Positions 41,508 to 50,229 are shown, counted from the stretch's first letter. The stretch is DNA of 64,000 nt from Amycolatopsis sp. NBC_01480 (GCF_036227205.1 NZ_CP109442.1:8928001-8992000); one strand, 5' to 3'. The notes: a model not told the origin generated them from the letters alone. Made by a program: numbers and translations.

Positions 41508-41550
41508 GGATGACGCTTTCCCTGCACTCAGTGCAGGGAAAGCGTCATCC
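41508..41550. repeat. Perfect 21-base-arm inverted repeat
   Basis: Arms 41508-41528 and 41530-41550 are exactly complementary around a single C. The element lies 42 bases behind the carotenoid oxygenase stop codon. Such a perfect near-loopless palindrome can extrude as a cruciform or fold as a terminator. The rest of 41466-41670 shows nothing else. Confidence 0.85.
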
Positions 41551-41675
41551 GCTCCACCGAGCCAGCCCGCCGCACAGCGACCCGCAACCTTTGCCAGAAA
41601 CGCCCTAGCCGCACCGTCGGAGGCGGGGCCGGTCGCATCCATCGCGACCGGCCCCGCTTTCGCCTGCTCGCCCGT

Positions 41676-41705
41676 TTGACATAGTGCTCATTATTCGAAT
41701 AGTGT
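41676..41705 (+). promoter_or_regulatory. Promoter of the TetR gene, likely leaderless transcript
   Basis: Perfect -35 TTGACA (41676-41681), an 18-bp spacer and -10 TAGTGT (41700-41705). The GTG start codon is at 41713, at or next to the predicted start of transcription, so the mRNA is probably leaderless. CATAGT (41680-41685) and ACTATG (41708-41713) form an inverted pair that could be the TetR binding site. Confidence 0.65.
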
Positions 41706-41712
41706 CGACTAT

Positions 41713-42345
41713 GTGAGTAGCGAAGAAGCGCAACCCCGGCGTCTGACCCGGGCCGAGACGAAGGCGCGTACCCGGGCACAGCTCCTGGACGCCGCCGCGC
41801 AGGTCTTCGCGCGCAAGGGTTTCGCCGGCGCCTCGGTCGACGACATCGCCGCGCAGGCCGGCTTCACGACCGGCGCCCTGTACTCGCACTTCTCCAGCAA
41901 GGAGGAGGTGTTCATCGAGCTGCTGGCCAGCCGGAGCCGCCACCGTCTGGTCGAGGCCGTCGAGATCGTCGCCGACGCGGGCCGCAGCCTGGACGAGACC
42001 CGGTCCGCGATGTCCCGGCTGGTGGCCGACGTCGCGGACCACGACACCGACTTCGCCTTGCTGCAAGCGGAATTCTGGCTGTACGCGATCCGGCGGCCCG
42101 AATTCCAGCAGCACCTGGCCGGGCAGTTCCGCGCGAACCGGGACGCACTCACCGCTGTGCTCGCCGCTCGCGCCGAAAAGCGGGGCGAGGGCGGTGAAAG
42201 GCCGTTCGAAGAGCTGTCCACCGTGCTGCTGGCGTTGTTCCAGGGCCTGGTGCAGCTGCGCCGCACGGACCCGGACCTGGTGCCGGAGTCGCTGTACGGC
42301 GAGGCTTCCAGCTGGCTCTTCTCCGGCCTCGCCGCCCGACGCTGA
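41713..42345 (+). CDS. TetR-family regulator
   Basis: Regulator of 210 residues with the N-terminal helix-turn-helix (about 20-65): TRAQLLDAAAQVFARKGF, ASVDDIAAQAGFTTGALYSHF. The C-terminal domain (AEFWLYAIRRPEFQQHLAGQ, LSTVLLALFQGLVQLRR) is of the common TetR_C type. It lies 15 bp before an XRE-type gene on the same strand. It probably autoregulates; no obvious target enzyme is adjacent. Confidence 0.9.
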   Translation: MSSEEAQPRRLTRAETKARTRAQLLDAAAQVFARKGFAGASVDDIAAQAGFTTGALYSHFSSKEEVFIELLASRSRHRLVEAVEIVADAGRSLDETRSAMSRLVADVADHDTDFALLQAEFWLYAIRRPEFQQHLAGQFRANRDALTAVLAARAEKRGEGGERPFEELSTVLLALFQGLVQLRRTDPDLVPESLYGEASSWLFSGLAARR

Positions 42346-42359
42346 CCCGGGAAAGCCAG

Positions 42360-43244
42360 ATGGATATTCGGTCCGAGATCAAGGATTTCCTGACCGCCCG
42401 GCGCGCGCGCATCAGCCCGGCGGAGGCCGGCCTCCCGACGTACGGCGCGCGGCGGGTCCCCGGGCTGCGGCGCGAGGAGGTCGCCGTGCTGGCCGGCGTG
42501 AGCGTGCCGTATTACAAGCGCCTGGAACGGGGCCAGGCCGGCGGGGTGTCCGACAGCGTGCTCAACGCGCTGGCCCGGGCGCTTCAGCTGGACAAGACCG
42601 AGCGTTCCCACCTGTTCGCGCTGATGCGCGCGGCGGCCGGCCCGGCTTCGCGCCCACGGCCGCGCGTGCACTCCGTCGGCCCCGAACTCCAATCGGTGCT
42701 CGACTCGATCACCGCCGCGCCGGCGTTCGTGCGCACCCGGCATCTCGACGTCATCGGCGCCAACACCCTCGCCCGCGCCCTGTTCTTCCCGGCTTTCTCC
42801 GGCACGGCCGGCCCGGTGAACTCGGCCCGGTTCATCTTCCTGGACCCCCGCTCGCGCACGTTCTACGGCGACTGGGACGAGATGGCGAACGAGGCCGTGG
42901 CCGCCCTGCACCTGGCGACCGCGCAGGACCCCGGCGACCCCGGCCTGAGCGACCTGGTCGAGGAGTTTTCCTTGCTCAGTGAGGACTTCCGCACGCGCTG
43001 GTCCCGCCAGGACGTCCGCCGCCCCGGCCGCGGCACCAAAGTCCTGAGGCACCCGGAGGTCGGCGCGATCGAACTCGCCTTCGAACCCCTGGACGTGATC
43101 TGCGACGACGGCGTCACCCTGTTCACCTGCACCCCGCCACCCGGCACGTCGGCGGCCCGCGCACTCCGGCAACTAGGCGACTGGGCCGGAACCAAGGACC
43201 TGGAGTACCCGCCACGCGCGACGGCCCGGCTCGTGACGGCCTGA
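42360..43244 (+). CDS. XRE-family regulator with MmyB-like ligand domain
   Basis: Regulator of 294 residues. The helix-turn-helix is at about 8-75 (RRVPGLRREEVAVLAGVS, YYKRLERGQA). The C-terminal MmyB-like PAS-type domain (about 105-280) has PAFVRTRHLDVIGANTLARAL and RFIFLDPRSRTFYGDW. Such proteins are common single-component regulators in actinobacteria and usually control an adjacent oxidoreductase, which is not obvious here. Confidence 0.92.
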   Translation: MDIRSEIKDFLTARRARISPAEAGLPTYGARRVPGLRREEVAVLAGVSVPYYKRLERGQAGGVSDSVLNALARALQLDKTERSHLFALMRAAAGPASRPRPRVHSVGPELQSVLDSITAAPAFVRTRHLDVIGANTLARALFFPAFSGTAGPVNSARFIFLDPRSRTFYGDWDEMANEAVAALHLATAQDPGDPGLSDLVEEFSLLSEDFRTRWSRQDVRRPGRGTKVLRHPEVGAIELAFEPLDVICDDGVTLFTCTPPPGTSAARALRQLGDWAGTKDLEYPPRATARLVTA

Positions 43245-43248
43245 AGGT

Positions 43249-43479
43249 TCAGCGGGGTTTGGGGGCGTTGGGGATGATGAACCACAGCAGCAGGTAGAGC
43301 AGGAACTGCGGGCCGGGGAGGATGCAGGAGATCACGAACAGCAGCCGCACCCGGTACGGGGTCGAGCCGTAGAATTCGGCCAGCCCGCCGCAGACCCCGC
43401 CGAAGACGTAGTGCTCGCGGGAGCGGGTGAGCTTGCGCCGCGCGGGAACGGCCGGGTTCGGGCTTTCCGGTTGAGTCAT
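43249..43479 (-). CDS. PspC-domain membrane protein
   Basis: Protein of 76 residues that is essentially one PspC domain: RSREHYVFGGVCGGLAEFYG followed by a hydrophobic stretch (LLFVISCILPGPQFLLYLLLWFI split by a short turn). PspC proteins act in envelope-stress responses or sit beside two-component sensors. The start at 43479 is chosen for GAGAGAGGA upstream. It lies behind the HAAS/PadR operon on the same strand. Confidence 0.85.
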   Translation of the reverse strand: MTQPESPNPAVPARRKLTRSREHYVFGGVCGGLAEFYGSTPYRVRLLFVISCILPGPQFLLYLLLWFIIPNAPKPR

Positions 43480-43668
43480 GGGGAATCCTCTCTCGAGCCG
43501 GACTGTGTCCGACGGCCTGGCGATGCGGTGCAGGTGAATCCGGGCGCCATGGGGCGGCCCGGGAGGTGTTCCAGCTTGCGGCGCCGGCGAATCCGAGCGC
43601 AGCCCGGAACCCAGCCACAACCCCAACTTCAGCAGCCCGGCCCACGCCCCGGATGCCGGGCCACCCGA

Positions 43669-44301
43669 TCAGACGCGGCGCCGGGCCGCGGCCCGCAGCA
43701 GGATCGTGAACGCAGTCACCAGACCGGCCAGTTCGATCAACCCGCCGAGCAGGAACACCATCGGCCCCACGCCGCCAGCCAGGGCGTGGCCGAGCAGCAG
43801 CAGCGCCCCGGCCACCAGGATCGCGGCGGGCCAGAGCAGGGTGCCCGCCCATTTCTCCCGGGTGGTCCAGCGCGGGCCGTTCCACAGCATCACCACGCCG
43901 GCGATCCAGCCCAGCACGGGGACCACGAACCCGGCGAGCAGCAGCACCACCACCGTGCCCACGTCGTAGGCCAGCTCCCCGCCACCCGCGCGAGCCGGCG
44001 CAGCAGCCAGACCACCAGCCAAACCACTGGCCGGGACCCCGGTTTCGGCCGCAGCCGCGGCGGCGATCTCCTCGGGGGTGCCCAGCTCGTCCAGGACCTG
44101 GCGGGTGCGGGCCTCGTCCGCGCCCGGGCCGGCCGTCTCGGCCAGGTGCGCGGCGATGTCGTCGAGCAGCTCGGCGCGAGTGGCGGGTGCGAGGCCCGCG
44201 GCGGCCCGGCGCAGGCGGTCCAGGTACTCGGCGATCAGCAAATCGTTGGCGGACAACAGCTCACTCCTCACCACGCTCGTGGTGGTCGGTTCGGCATTCA
44301 T
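43669..44301 (-). CDS. HAAS-domain (DUF1700-like) membrane protein
   Basis: Protein of 210 residues. The N-terminal soluble domain (about 20-90; YLDRLRRAAAGLAPATRAELLDDI split across helices) fits the HAAS signalling module. Three or four membrane helices follow (about 115-205). Genes of this type almost always follow a PadR regulator, as here (ATGA overlap). The pair often controls envelope or transporter functions; the exact role is not known. Confidence 0.87.
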   Translation of the reverse strand: MNAEPTTTSVVRSELLSANDLLIAEYLDRLRRAAAGLAPATRAELLDDIAAHLAETAGPGADEARTRQVLDELGTPEEIAAAAAAETGVPASGLAGGLAAAPARAGGGELAYDVGTVVVLLLAGFVVPVLGWIAGVVMLWNGPRWTTREKWAGTLLWPAAILVAGALLLLGHALAGGVGPMVFLLGGLIELAGLVTAFTILLRAAARRRV

Positions 44302-44618
44302 GACGCTCCCTTCGTCAGCAGCAGGTCGACCGCGTCGCGGAACTGCGCCCACTCGCCGCGGAAGGCTTCCAGCGACCGGCGCCCGGCCGGGGTCAGCCGG
44401 TAGTACCGCCGCGGCGGCCCCGCCGGGGACTCCTTCCAGGTCGTGACCACCAGCTCGTCCTCCCGCAGCCGGGACAGCAGCGGATAGATCGTCCCCGCCC
44501 CGGCCGCCAGCGCCTGGCTGTCGGTCAACGCGCCGACCAGCTCCACCGCGTAACGCTCCCGCTCGTCGAGCAGCGCGAGCACGCAGAACGCGATGGTGCC
44601 GCGCCGCAGCTCGGTCAT
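44298..44618 (-). CDS. PadR-family regulator
   Basis: Regulator of 106 residues with the PadR winged helix: LRRGTIAFCVLALLDERERY, GTIYPLLSRLREDELVVTTW and PRRYYRLTPAGRRSL. The start at 44618 is taken for AGGAAG seven bases upstream; the frame extends to 44654. It is coupled to the HAAS-domain gene. Upstream, between 44640 and 44680, ACTATGTGTGGCATGGTAG contains ATGT-type half-sites that may be its own operator. Confidence 0.9.
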   Translation of the reverse strand: MTELRRGTIAFCVLALLDERERYAVELVGALTDSQALAAGAGTIYPLLSRLREDELVVTTWKESPAGPPRRYYRLTPAGRRSLEAFRGEWAQFRDAVDLLLTKGAS

Positions 44619-44804
44619 CGGCTTCCTGCTCGCGCCAGCTACCATGCCACACATAGTACCTGGTGCCGCCAGATCGTGCGCGGCGGTGGGTGATCTGTCC
44701 CGTTCTGTCAGTGACAGTCGGAAAATAACCCCATATCCTGATTCATGGTTCGGACCAATGCCCTGTCACCCGAGGCCCTGTCCCCGAGAACCCCCGAGGC
44801 GATC

Positions 44805-45704
44805 ATGCGCAGAGTCCTGATGCTGGTGTGCGCCCTGGCACTGGCCGCGGCCATCCCGTCCCCCGCCCAGGCCCGCCCGACGGCGCCGGCCGACCCACCG
44901 GCCACCTGGCAGGAGCACTGGTTCGAGCACAACCAGCTCCTGCAGCGCGTCGCGTTCAACGACACCGTCGCGCTGTACTTCGACAACGACGTCGACAAGA
45001 GCGCGCAGGACTGGCTGATGCCGTACTTGACCGATCTCTGGCAGTACGCCCAGCGCACGTACGGCAACTCCGGCAACAAGATGACCGCCGACCGGCTGTA
45101 CTCGATCCACCACGAGGGCAAGTACTCCGGCGGCCACCCGTCGACGATCTACGACGCCTCCCACGACTTCCGCAACGTCAGCGACGTCGGCGGGAGCAAC
45201 TGGACGACCCCGCAGTACGAGGTCGCCACGCACGAGACCGGGCACATCGTGGAGTCCATCGCCGCGGGCAAGCACGGCTCCCCCGCGTTCGGGCTGTGGG
45301 GCGACAGCAAGTGGATGGAGTTCTACATCTACGACGCCTACACCGCGCTCGGCATGACGGCCGAGGCCCAGGACTTCTACGACCGGATGATGGACGGCAG
45401 CCACACCGACGACTTCCCGCGCGCGGGCACGCACTGGTTCCGCGACTGGTTCTACCCGCTGTGGCGCGACCACGGCCACGCGCAGATGATGGTCCGGTTC
45501 TTCGGCCTGCTGGGCCAGTACTTCCCGAACAACGGCACGGACTTCACCCGCGACCTGAACTGGGGCGAGTTCGTGCACTTCATGAGCGGCGCGGCCGGGG
45601 TGAACCTCAAACCGCTGGCCACCACGGCGTTCGGCTGGCCCGCCGACTGGGACGCCCAGTTCAATCAGGCCCGCGCCGATTTCCCCGGGATCACCTACAG
45701 CTGA
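44805..45704 (+). CDS. Secreted zinc metalloprotease-like protein (HETGH motif)
   Basis: Exported protein of 299 residues with a signal peptide ending near residue 23 (PSPAQARPT). HETGH at 143-147 is an HExxH zinc motif, and WMEFYIYDAY downstream offers a Glu or Asp third ligand. The rest (FRDWFYPLWRDHGHAQMMVRFF, GLLGQYFP) resembles peptidase families with a gluzincin-type core but matches none I can name. The start at 44805 is chosen because the signal peptide begins there; the frame opens at 44745. Confidence 0.78.
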   Translation: MRRVLMLVCALALAAAIPSPAQARPTAPADPPATWQEHWFEHNQLLQRVAFNDTVALYFDNDVDKSAQDWLMPYLTDLWQYAQRTYGNSGNKMTADRLYSIHHEGKYSGGHPSTIYDASHDFRNVSDVGGSNWTTPQYEVATHETGHIVESIAAGKHGSPAFGLWGDSKWMEFYIYDAYTALGMTAEAQDFYDRMMDGSHTDDFPRAGTHWFRDWFYPLWRDHGHAQMMVRFFGLLGQYFPNNGTDFTRDLNWGEFVHFMSGAAGVNLKPLATTAFGWPADWDAQFNQARADFPGITYS

Positions 45705-45713
45705 GTGGACGCA

Positions 45714-46460
45714 TCAGCCGACCGGGGCGCCGATCAGCTGGCCGATCCCGTAGGTGACGGCGACCGCGAGCGCGCCCAGGATGAGCTGACGCAGGCCGGA
45801 ATGCAGCAGGGGCCGTCCGGTCAGCTTGCCGACGACCATGCCGCCGGCCAGCAGCGCCAGCCCGGTGAGCACCAGCGACACCACCAAAGTGCTGGCACCG
45901 AACAGATACGGCAGCAACGGCAGGAGCGCGCCGAGGGAGAACGCGGCGAACGACGCCCCGCCGGCCAGCAGCGCGGAAGGCAGATCCTGCGGGTCGACGC
46001 CCAGCTCCTCACGGGTGTGCAGCCGCAACGCCTGGTCGGGGTCGCGCGAGACGGCCTCGGCCATCCGCCGGGCAGTCTCGGCGTCGGCGCCGTAGGAGGC
46101 GAACCGCTCGACCAGCTCGTCCTGCTCCTGCTGCGGGAAGCGGGCGTGCATGTCGGCTTCGAGGGCGACCTCGGCGTGCACCAGCTCGTTCTGGTTGGTG
46201 ACCGACACGTACTCGCCGGCGCCCATGGAGAACGCGCCGGCGACCAGCCCGGCCAACCCGGTCAGCACGATCGTGTGCGGGGCGACGCCGCCACCGCCGA
46301 CGCCCGCGATCAGCGCCGCGTTGGTGACCAGCCCGTCCACCGCCCCGAACACGGTGGGGCGCAGCCAGCCGCCCGAGACGTCGCGATGCCGGTGCGTCCA
46401 GCCGGCCGGGCGGGCGCGCTCGGCCGGGGCCGGGTCCTGTTCTTCGGTCACGCGCGTCAT
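45714..46460 (-). CDS. VIT1/CCC1-family membrane protein
   Basis: Protein of 248 residues of the vacuolar iron/manganese transporter family. The first helix region VFGAVDGLVTNAALIAG and MGAGEYVSVTNQNEL carry the conserved Asp and Glu/Gly-rich metal-path residues. A cytoplasmic helical metal-binding domain (about 105-165) separates the first two from the last three helices. The start at 46460 follows AGGCGAGA; a GTG frame extends to 46541. It probably exports or sequesters Fe(II) or Mn(II). Confidence 0.9.
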   Translation of the reverse strand: MTRVTEEQDPAPAERARPAGWTHRHRDVSGGWLRPTVFGAVDGLVTNAALIAGVGGGGVAPHTIVLTGLAGLVAGAFSMGAGEYVSVTNQNELVHAEVALEADMHARFPQQEQDELVERFASYGADAETARRMAEAVSRDPDQALRLHTREELGVDPQDLPSALLAGGASFAAFSLGALLPLLPYLFGASTLVVSLVLTGLALLAGGMVVGKLTGRPLLHSGLRQLILGALAVAVTYGIGQLIGAPVG

Positions 46461-46566
46461 TCTCGCCTGGCCAAGCTGATCCCGCCGCCGGACGACCCGG
46501 CCGGGTGGTCCCGTTATCCGGACGCCGCCGGAACGGTGCACGTCGGGTGGGTGGGATGATCACCGG

Positions 46567-47163
46567 ATGTCTGAACCCGGATCTGCCGAGGTGCCCGCGT
46601 CGCCCCCTCGCCGGCGGCCCCATCCCGGCGCGGTGCTGGTGCTCATCGCCGGAGCGCTGCTGATCGCCGGCGCGTTTTTCGACCTGTGCACCGTCAACCC
46701 GGTCGCGGACGGCGGCACCAAAGACCTCATCCACATCTCGGCGTGGTCGATCACGCTCGGGGACACATCGTTCCCGACCCCGCGGTATTTCGGCTGGCCG
46801 CTGCTCGCGGTCGGCGCGGTGGCGATCGTGGCGGCGGCGGCATCGATGTTCCGCCGGGCGACGGAACGGACCGCGGTGCTCGGGGGCGGTATGGTCGCCG
46901 CCGCCGTGGCGTTCATGGTCGCCCACGTCTACAGCGAGATCGCCCTGTTCACCGGGCAGCCCATGGGCAGCACCCCGCCCCAGATCGGGACGAGCATCGG
47001 CGCGGGCACGGAGCTGCTGATCGGGGCCGGGGTGGTCGCGATCGTCGCGCTGGTGATTCTGTTCCGCAAGCGACCCGAGCCGCCGGACAGTGTCCCCGTC
47101 GCCGAGCCGGACGTCGTGATCCACGAGCTGCCACCGGACGAGTATCCCGGCCGGCCTGGCTGA
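46567..47163 (+). CDS. Membrane protein, unknown function
   Basis: Protein of 198 residues with four hydrophobic segments (about 21-40, 75-95, 105-122 and 145-165) and a proline-rich cytoplasmic N-terminus. An extracytoplasmic loop after the first helix (DLCTVNPVADGGTKD) and one after the third carry no recognised motif. It is divergent from the VIT-family gene and convergent with a DJ-1/PfpI gene. No family recognised. Confidence 0.8.
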   Translation: MSEPGSAEVPASPPRRRPHPGAVLVLIAGALLIAGAFFDLCTVNPVADGGTKDLIHISAWSITLGDTSFPTPRYFGWPLLAVGAVAIVAAAASMFRRATERTAVLGGGMVAAAVAFMVAHVYSEIALFTGQPMGSTPPQIGTSIGAGTELLIGAGVVAIVALVILFRKRPEPPDSVPVAEPDVVIHELPPDEYPGRPG

Positions 47164-47191
47164 CCGGAGTCCTCAGTGGACTCGCGGGCGC

Positions 47192-47893
47192 TCAGGCGGC
47201 GCGTCCCCAGCCCTTCGCCGCCAGCTGCTCGGCGACCGCGGTCATCTCCTCGTTCACCCGGGAATTGGCGCCCCGGGCCATCGCAGTGATCGCCGGCCCG
47301 GCAGTCTCCGGTGTGCCGGCGTCGAACGGCGGCGCGGGGGCGTACTCGAGCATCAGCTGGGTCATCTTGGCGACGTCCTCCCCCAGCAGCCGCGCGAGCA
47401 CGACGAGGCCGAAGTCGAGACCGGCCGTGACGCCGCCGCCGGTGATCCGGTTCCGGTCGGTCACCACCCGGCCCTCGGCGTAGTCCGCGCCGAACAGCGC
47501 GAGTGCCTCGATGCCGCTCCAGTGCGTGGTCGCCCGGTAGCCGCACAGCAGCCCGGCCGCGCCCAGGATCAGCGAACCGCCGCAGACGGACGTGACGTAC
47601 CGGGCCCGCGCGCCGCGGTCGGCGAGGAACTCCAGAACCTCCTCGTCCGCGGCGACCGGCGCCTGGCCGAGCCCGCCGGGCACGAACAGGACGTCGAGAT
47701 CCGCCGGGCAGTCCGCGAAGGTTGTCGTCGGGTGCAGGACCACGCCGGAGTCCGACAGCACCGGATCGGCCGTCTTCCACACCAGATGGGTCTCCATCGT
47801 GGCGGCGAACGCGGCGTGCGGCGCGATCAGGTCAAGCGGCGTCAGCCCGGGGTAGAGCAGCATCGCCACCTTCGGGCGGACTGGGTCGGTCAT
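47192..47893 (-). CDS. DJ-1/PfpI-family protein (isonitrile-hydratase-like)
   Basis: Protein of 233 residues with the glutamine-amidotransferase-like fold. An acidic residue in YPGLTPLDLIAP lies near the active site, and the nucleophilic Cys is in TSVCGGSLILGAAG (about residue 104). DVLFVPGGLGQ is the preceding beta strand. The closest described group is the isonitrile hydratase / ThiJ-like branch. The start at 47893 has GAAAGGAAA upstream. Confidence 0.87.
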   Translation of the reverse strand: MTDPVRPKVAMLLYPGLTPLDLIAPHAAFAATMETHLVWKTADPVLSDSGVVLHPTTTFADCPADLDVLFVPGGLGQAPVAADEEVLEFLADRGARARYVTSVCGGSLILGAAGLLCGYRATTHWSGIEALALFGADYAEGRVVTDRNRITGGGVTAGLDFGLVVLARLLGEDVAKMTQLMLEYAPAPPFDAGTPETAGPAITAMARGANSRVNEEMTAVAEQLAAKGWGRAA

Positions 47894-48042
47894 CGCGATT
47901 TCCTTTCCTACGACGGGTTTTTTCCCGCGCCGTGCTGGACGGAATCCACGCTAACGATCACCCGCGCCGCTCGACAGTGGCCTTCAGGCCAGTAGTGAAC
48001 GTGTTCTCGCCAGGCGATTTCCGGTTCGCCTCAAGGAGAAGC

Positions 48043-48633
48043 TCACCGCGTTTCCCGGCTGAGCGCGCCGTCGAGCAGGGTGCCGAGATAACGATCGGCG
48101 AGCCCGGGGTCGGCGCGGTCGGGAGAATGCCTTACGGCGAAGCCGATCCCGCACAGCAGGGCCATCACGTCGGCCGCCGTGAGGTCGGGGCGGAGCCCGC
48201 CGTCGGCGGCGGCCCGGGCCAGCAGCCCGCGGAGCCCCTCCTGCAGCCGGTCGCGCAGGTGCTGGAGGTCGGGCGTGGCCGGATCGGGGTCGATGACCGC
48301 GGCCGCGAAGGTGTCGTCCTGCAGATAAGCGGCGACCGCCGCCTTCAGGAACACCCGCAACGCCTGCCCGGCATCGGGCGATTCGGCGGCTTCTTCCGCT
48401 TGCCGCAGCAGCGACGTGAACTGGTCCATGGCCACGGCCTCGACCAGGGCTTCCGGGCTCGGGAAGTGGCGGTAAACGGTGCCGACGCCGACGTCGGCCG
48501 CCCGGGCGACCGCGTTCAGCTGGATCGGCTTCCCCTTGCGCGCCAACGCCCGCGCCGCGTCCACGATGCAGCGCCGGTTGCGCGCGGCGTCCTTGCGGAG
48601 CACGGGTTGCGGACCGGCGGGCACATCCTTCAT
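48043..48633 (-). CDS. TetR-family regulator
   Basis: Regulator of 196 residues with the helix-turn-helix at about 20-62 (RRCIVDAARALARKG, LNAVARAADVGVGTVYRHF) and a SbtR-like C-terminal domain (FLKAAVAAYLQDD, LTAADVMALLCGIGFAV). It is divergent from an esterase gene; a TCGGAT/ATCCGA palindrome lies between them. It probably represses the esterase and itself. Confidence 0.9.
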   Translation of the reverse strand: MKDVPAGPQPVLRKDAARNRRCIVDAARALARKGKPIQLNAVARAADVGVGTVYRHFPSPEALVEAVAMDQFTSLLRQAEEAAESPDAGQALRVFLKAAVAAYLQDDTFAAAVIDPDPATPDLQHLRDRLQEGLRGLLARAAADGGLRPDLTAADVMALLCGIGFAVRHSPDRADPGLADRYLGTLLDGALSRETR

Positions 48634-48671
48634 GGCTCCAGCCTACCAGCCGAACCGGATCGGGTGTCCAT

Positions 48672-48688
48672 TCGGATAACTCATCCGA
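48672..48688. promoter_or_regulatory. TCGGAT-n5-ATCCGA operator
   Basis: Perfect 6-base arms with a 5-base spacer in the 74-bp gap between the divergent TetR and esterase genes, a typical size and position for a TetR operator. Confidence 0.65.
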
Positions 48689-48707
48689 TTAGCGCTACAG
48701 TGGGGCC

Positions 48708-49583
48708 ATGAGCACGACCTCCGAGATCACCGTGACCCCCGAGTCGGTCACGGTCGACGGCCGGACTCGCACGCTGACCGTGGTGCACCACCAGCACGCC
48801 GGCGCGGGCCCGGTCCCGATCGTCCTGGTCTTCCACGGCTCCATGCAGACCGCCGCCGCGATCCGCTCGTTCACCGCGGGCACCTTCGACCGCATCGGGG
48901 CGCAGTCCGGGGCCGTCGTCGCCTACCTCGACGGCCACAAAAAGCATTGGAATGACGCCAGAATCACCAACACCTCGGCGGCGCGCACCGACGGCGTCGA
49001 CGACGTCGCCTTCGCCAAGGCCGCGATCGACCTCCTGCAGCGCCGTTACGGCGGCGACCGCGCGCAGGTCCACGCGGTCGGCTTCTCCAACGGCGGGCAG
49101 CTGGTCGTCCGCCTGATCCACGAAGTCCCCGAGGCCCTGGCCGGTGCCGCCATCCTGTCGGCGACCCAGTCCGTCCCGGAGAACTTCGCCCCGGACTCGC
49201 CGCGGCAGCAGCCACTGCCCGTGCTGCTCGTGCACGGCACCCAGGACCCGATCGTCCCGTACGACGGCGGGATGGCCAAGATGTACCGGTTCCGGCCCCG
49301 CGGGCTCGGACTGTCCGCACCGGACACCGCCGCCTATTACGCACGGCGCAACGGCATCACCGCCGCGCCCGTGGTCACTCCCGCGAGCCCACCGTCGCAA
49401 GTGGACCGCACCGAGTACCGTCAGCCGGGCCACCAGCCGGTGACCCTCTACACCGTCCGCGAAGGCGGGCACACCATCCCGGGCCCCAAAACCGCCCGCC
49501 CGCGTTTCCTCCTGGGCCGGACCGACACCACCTTCGACACCGCCGGGGCGATCAACGATTTCTTCGGTTTCCCGGCCCGCTGA
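48708..49583 (+). CDS. PHB-depolymerase/LpqC-type esterase
   Basis: Alpha/beta hydrolase of 291 residues of the esterase PHB / feruloyl-esterase group. It has the oxyanion stretch VFHGSMQTA, nucleophile VGFSNGGQLV (about residue 125), catalytic Asp in VLLVHGTQDPIVPYDGG (about 182) and His in VREGGHTIPG (about 253). There is no signal peptide, unlike most relatives, so it may be cytoplasmic or the start may be wrong. The start at 48708 fits a strong TetR-controlled promoter region. Confidence 0.87.
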   Translation: MSTTSEITVTPESVTVDGRTRTLTVVHHQHAGAGPVPIVLVFHGSMQTAAAIRSFTAGTFDRIGAQSGAVVAYLDGHKKHWNDARITNTSAARTDGVDDVAFAKAAIDLLQRRYGGDRAQVHAVGFSNGGQLVVRLIHEVPEALAGAAILSATQSVPENFAPDSPRQQPLPVLLVHGTQDPIVPYDGGMAKMYRFRPRGLGLSAPDTAAYYARRNGITAAPVVTPASPPSQVDRTEYRQPGHQPVTLYTVREGGHTIPGPKTARPRFLLGRTDTTFDTAGAINDFFGFPAR

Positions 49584-49624
49584 ACACCCACCTGTCAACC
49601 AGCTCAGAAAGGACCGAGCAAGTC

Positions 49625-50059
49625 ATGCCCACCGACTTCACCGTGAAGGCCATGAACGCCATCCACCGCGGCATCCTCAAGATCAGCGGCGGCAAGGCCG
49701 GGTGGCACGTCTCGGACATGCCCGTGCTGAAGCTCACCACGATCGGCCGCAAGTCGGGCCAGCCGCGCACGGTCATGCTCACCTCGCCGATCCAGGAGGG
49801 CTCCACGATTGTCGTCGTGGCTTCCCGCGGCGGCGACGACATCCACCCGGCCTGGTTCCTCAACCTCCGCGACAACCCCCAGGTCGAGGTGAGCTACCGC
49901 GGCGAGCCCACCCGGGGAATGCACGCCAGGGTCGCCACGGCGGAGGAACGGGCCCGGCTGTGGCCGCTGGTCGTGGCCGACCACAAGAACTACGCCGAAT
50001 ACCAGACCAAGACCACGCGGGAGATTCCGCTTGTGCTGCTGGAAGAACCGGCGAGCTGA
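49625..50059 (+). CDS. Deazaflavin (F420)-dependent nitroreductase family protein
   Basis: Protein of 144 residues of the Ddn/DUF385 split-beta-barrel family, which binds F420H2 and reduces quinones or nitro compounds. It has VLKLTTIGRKSGQPRTVMLT, IVVVASRGGDDIHPAWFLNL and NPQVEVSYRGE, the usual cofactor-binding segments. It follows the esterase by 41 bp with AGAAAGGA before the start and may be cotranscribed. Confidence 0.92.
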   Translation: MPTDFTVKAMNAIHRGILKISGGKAGWHVSDMPVLKLTTIGRKSGQPRTVMLTSPIQEGSTIVVVASRGGDDIHPAWFLNLRDNPQVEVSYRGEPTRGMHARVATAEERARLWPLVVADHKNYAEYQTKTTREIPLVLLEEPAS

Positions 50060-50062
50060 CCG

Positions 50063-50196
50063 CCCCAATGTGGCGTTGGTTGCGCCCAACGCACCCAATG
50101 TGGCGTTCGGTGCGTGGAATTAGAGCTGGGCGCGAAGCGCCTCCGTTGAGGGTGGTGGTGGGGCAGGGCTGGAGCACCGAACGCCACGTTGGGGCG
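50063..50196. repeat. Direct and inverted copies of a 22-bp CAATGTGGCGTT element
   Basis: Copies at 50063-50084 and 50093-50114 share CCAATGTGGCGTT. An inverted copy at 50174-50196 pairs with the second through GCACCGAACGCCAC. The element fills the gap between a + gene and a convergent exporter gene and can form alternative long hairpins. No gene is present. Confidence 0.8.
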
Positions 50197-50229
50197 CTTT
50201 CAGCGCCGGCCCGGCCGGGCCACGGGGCG

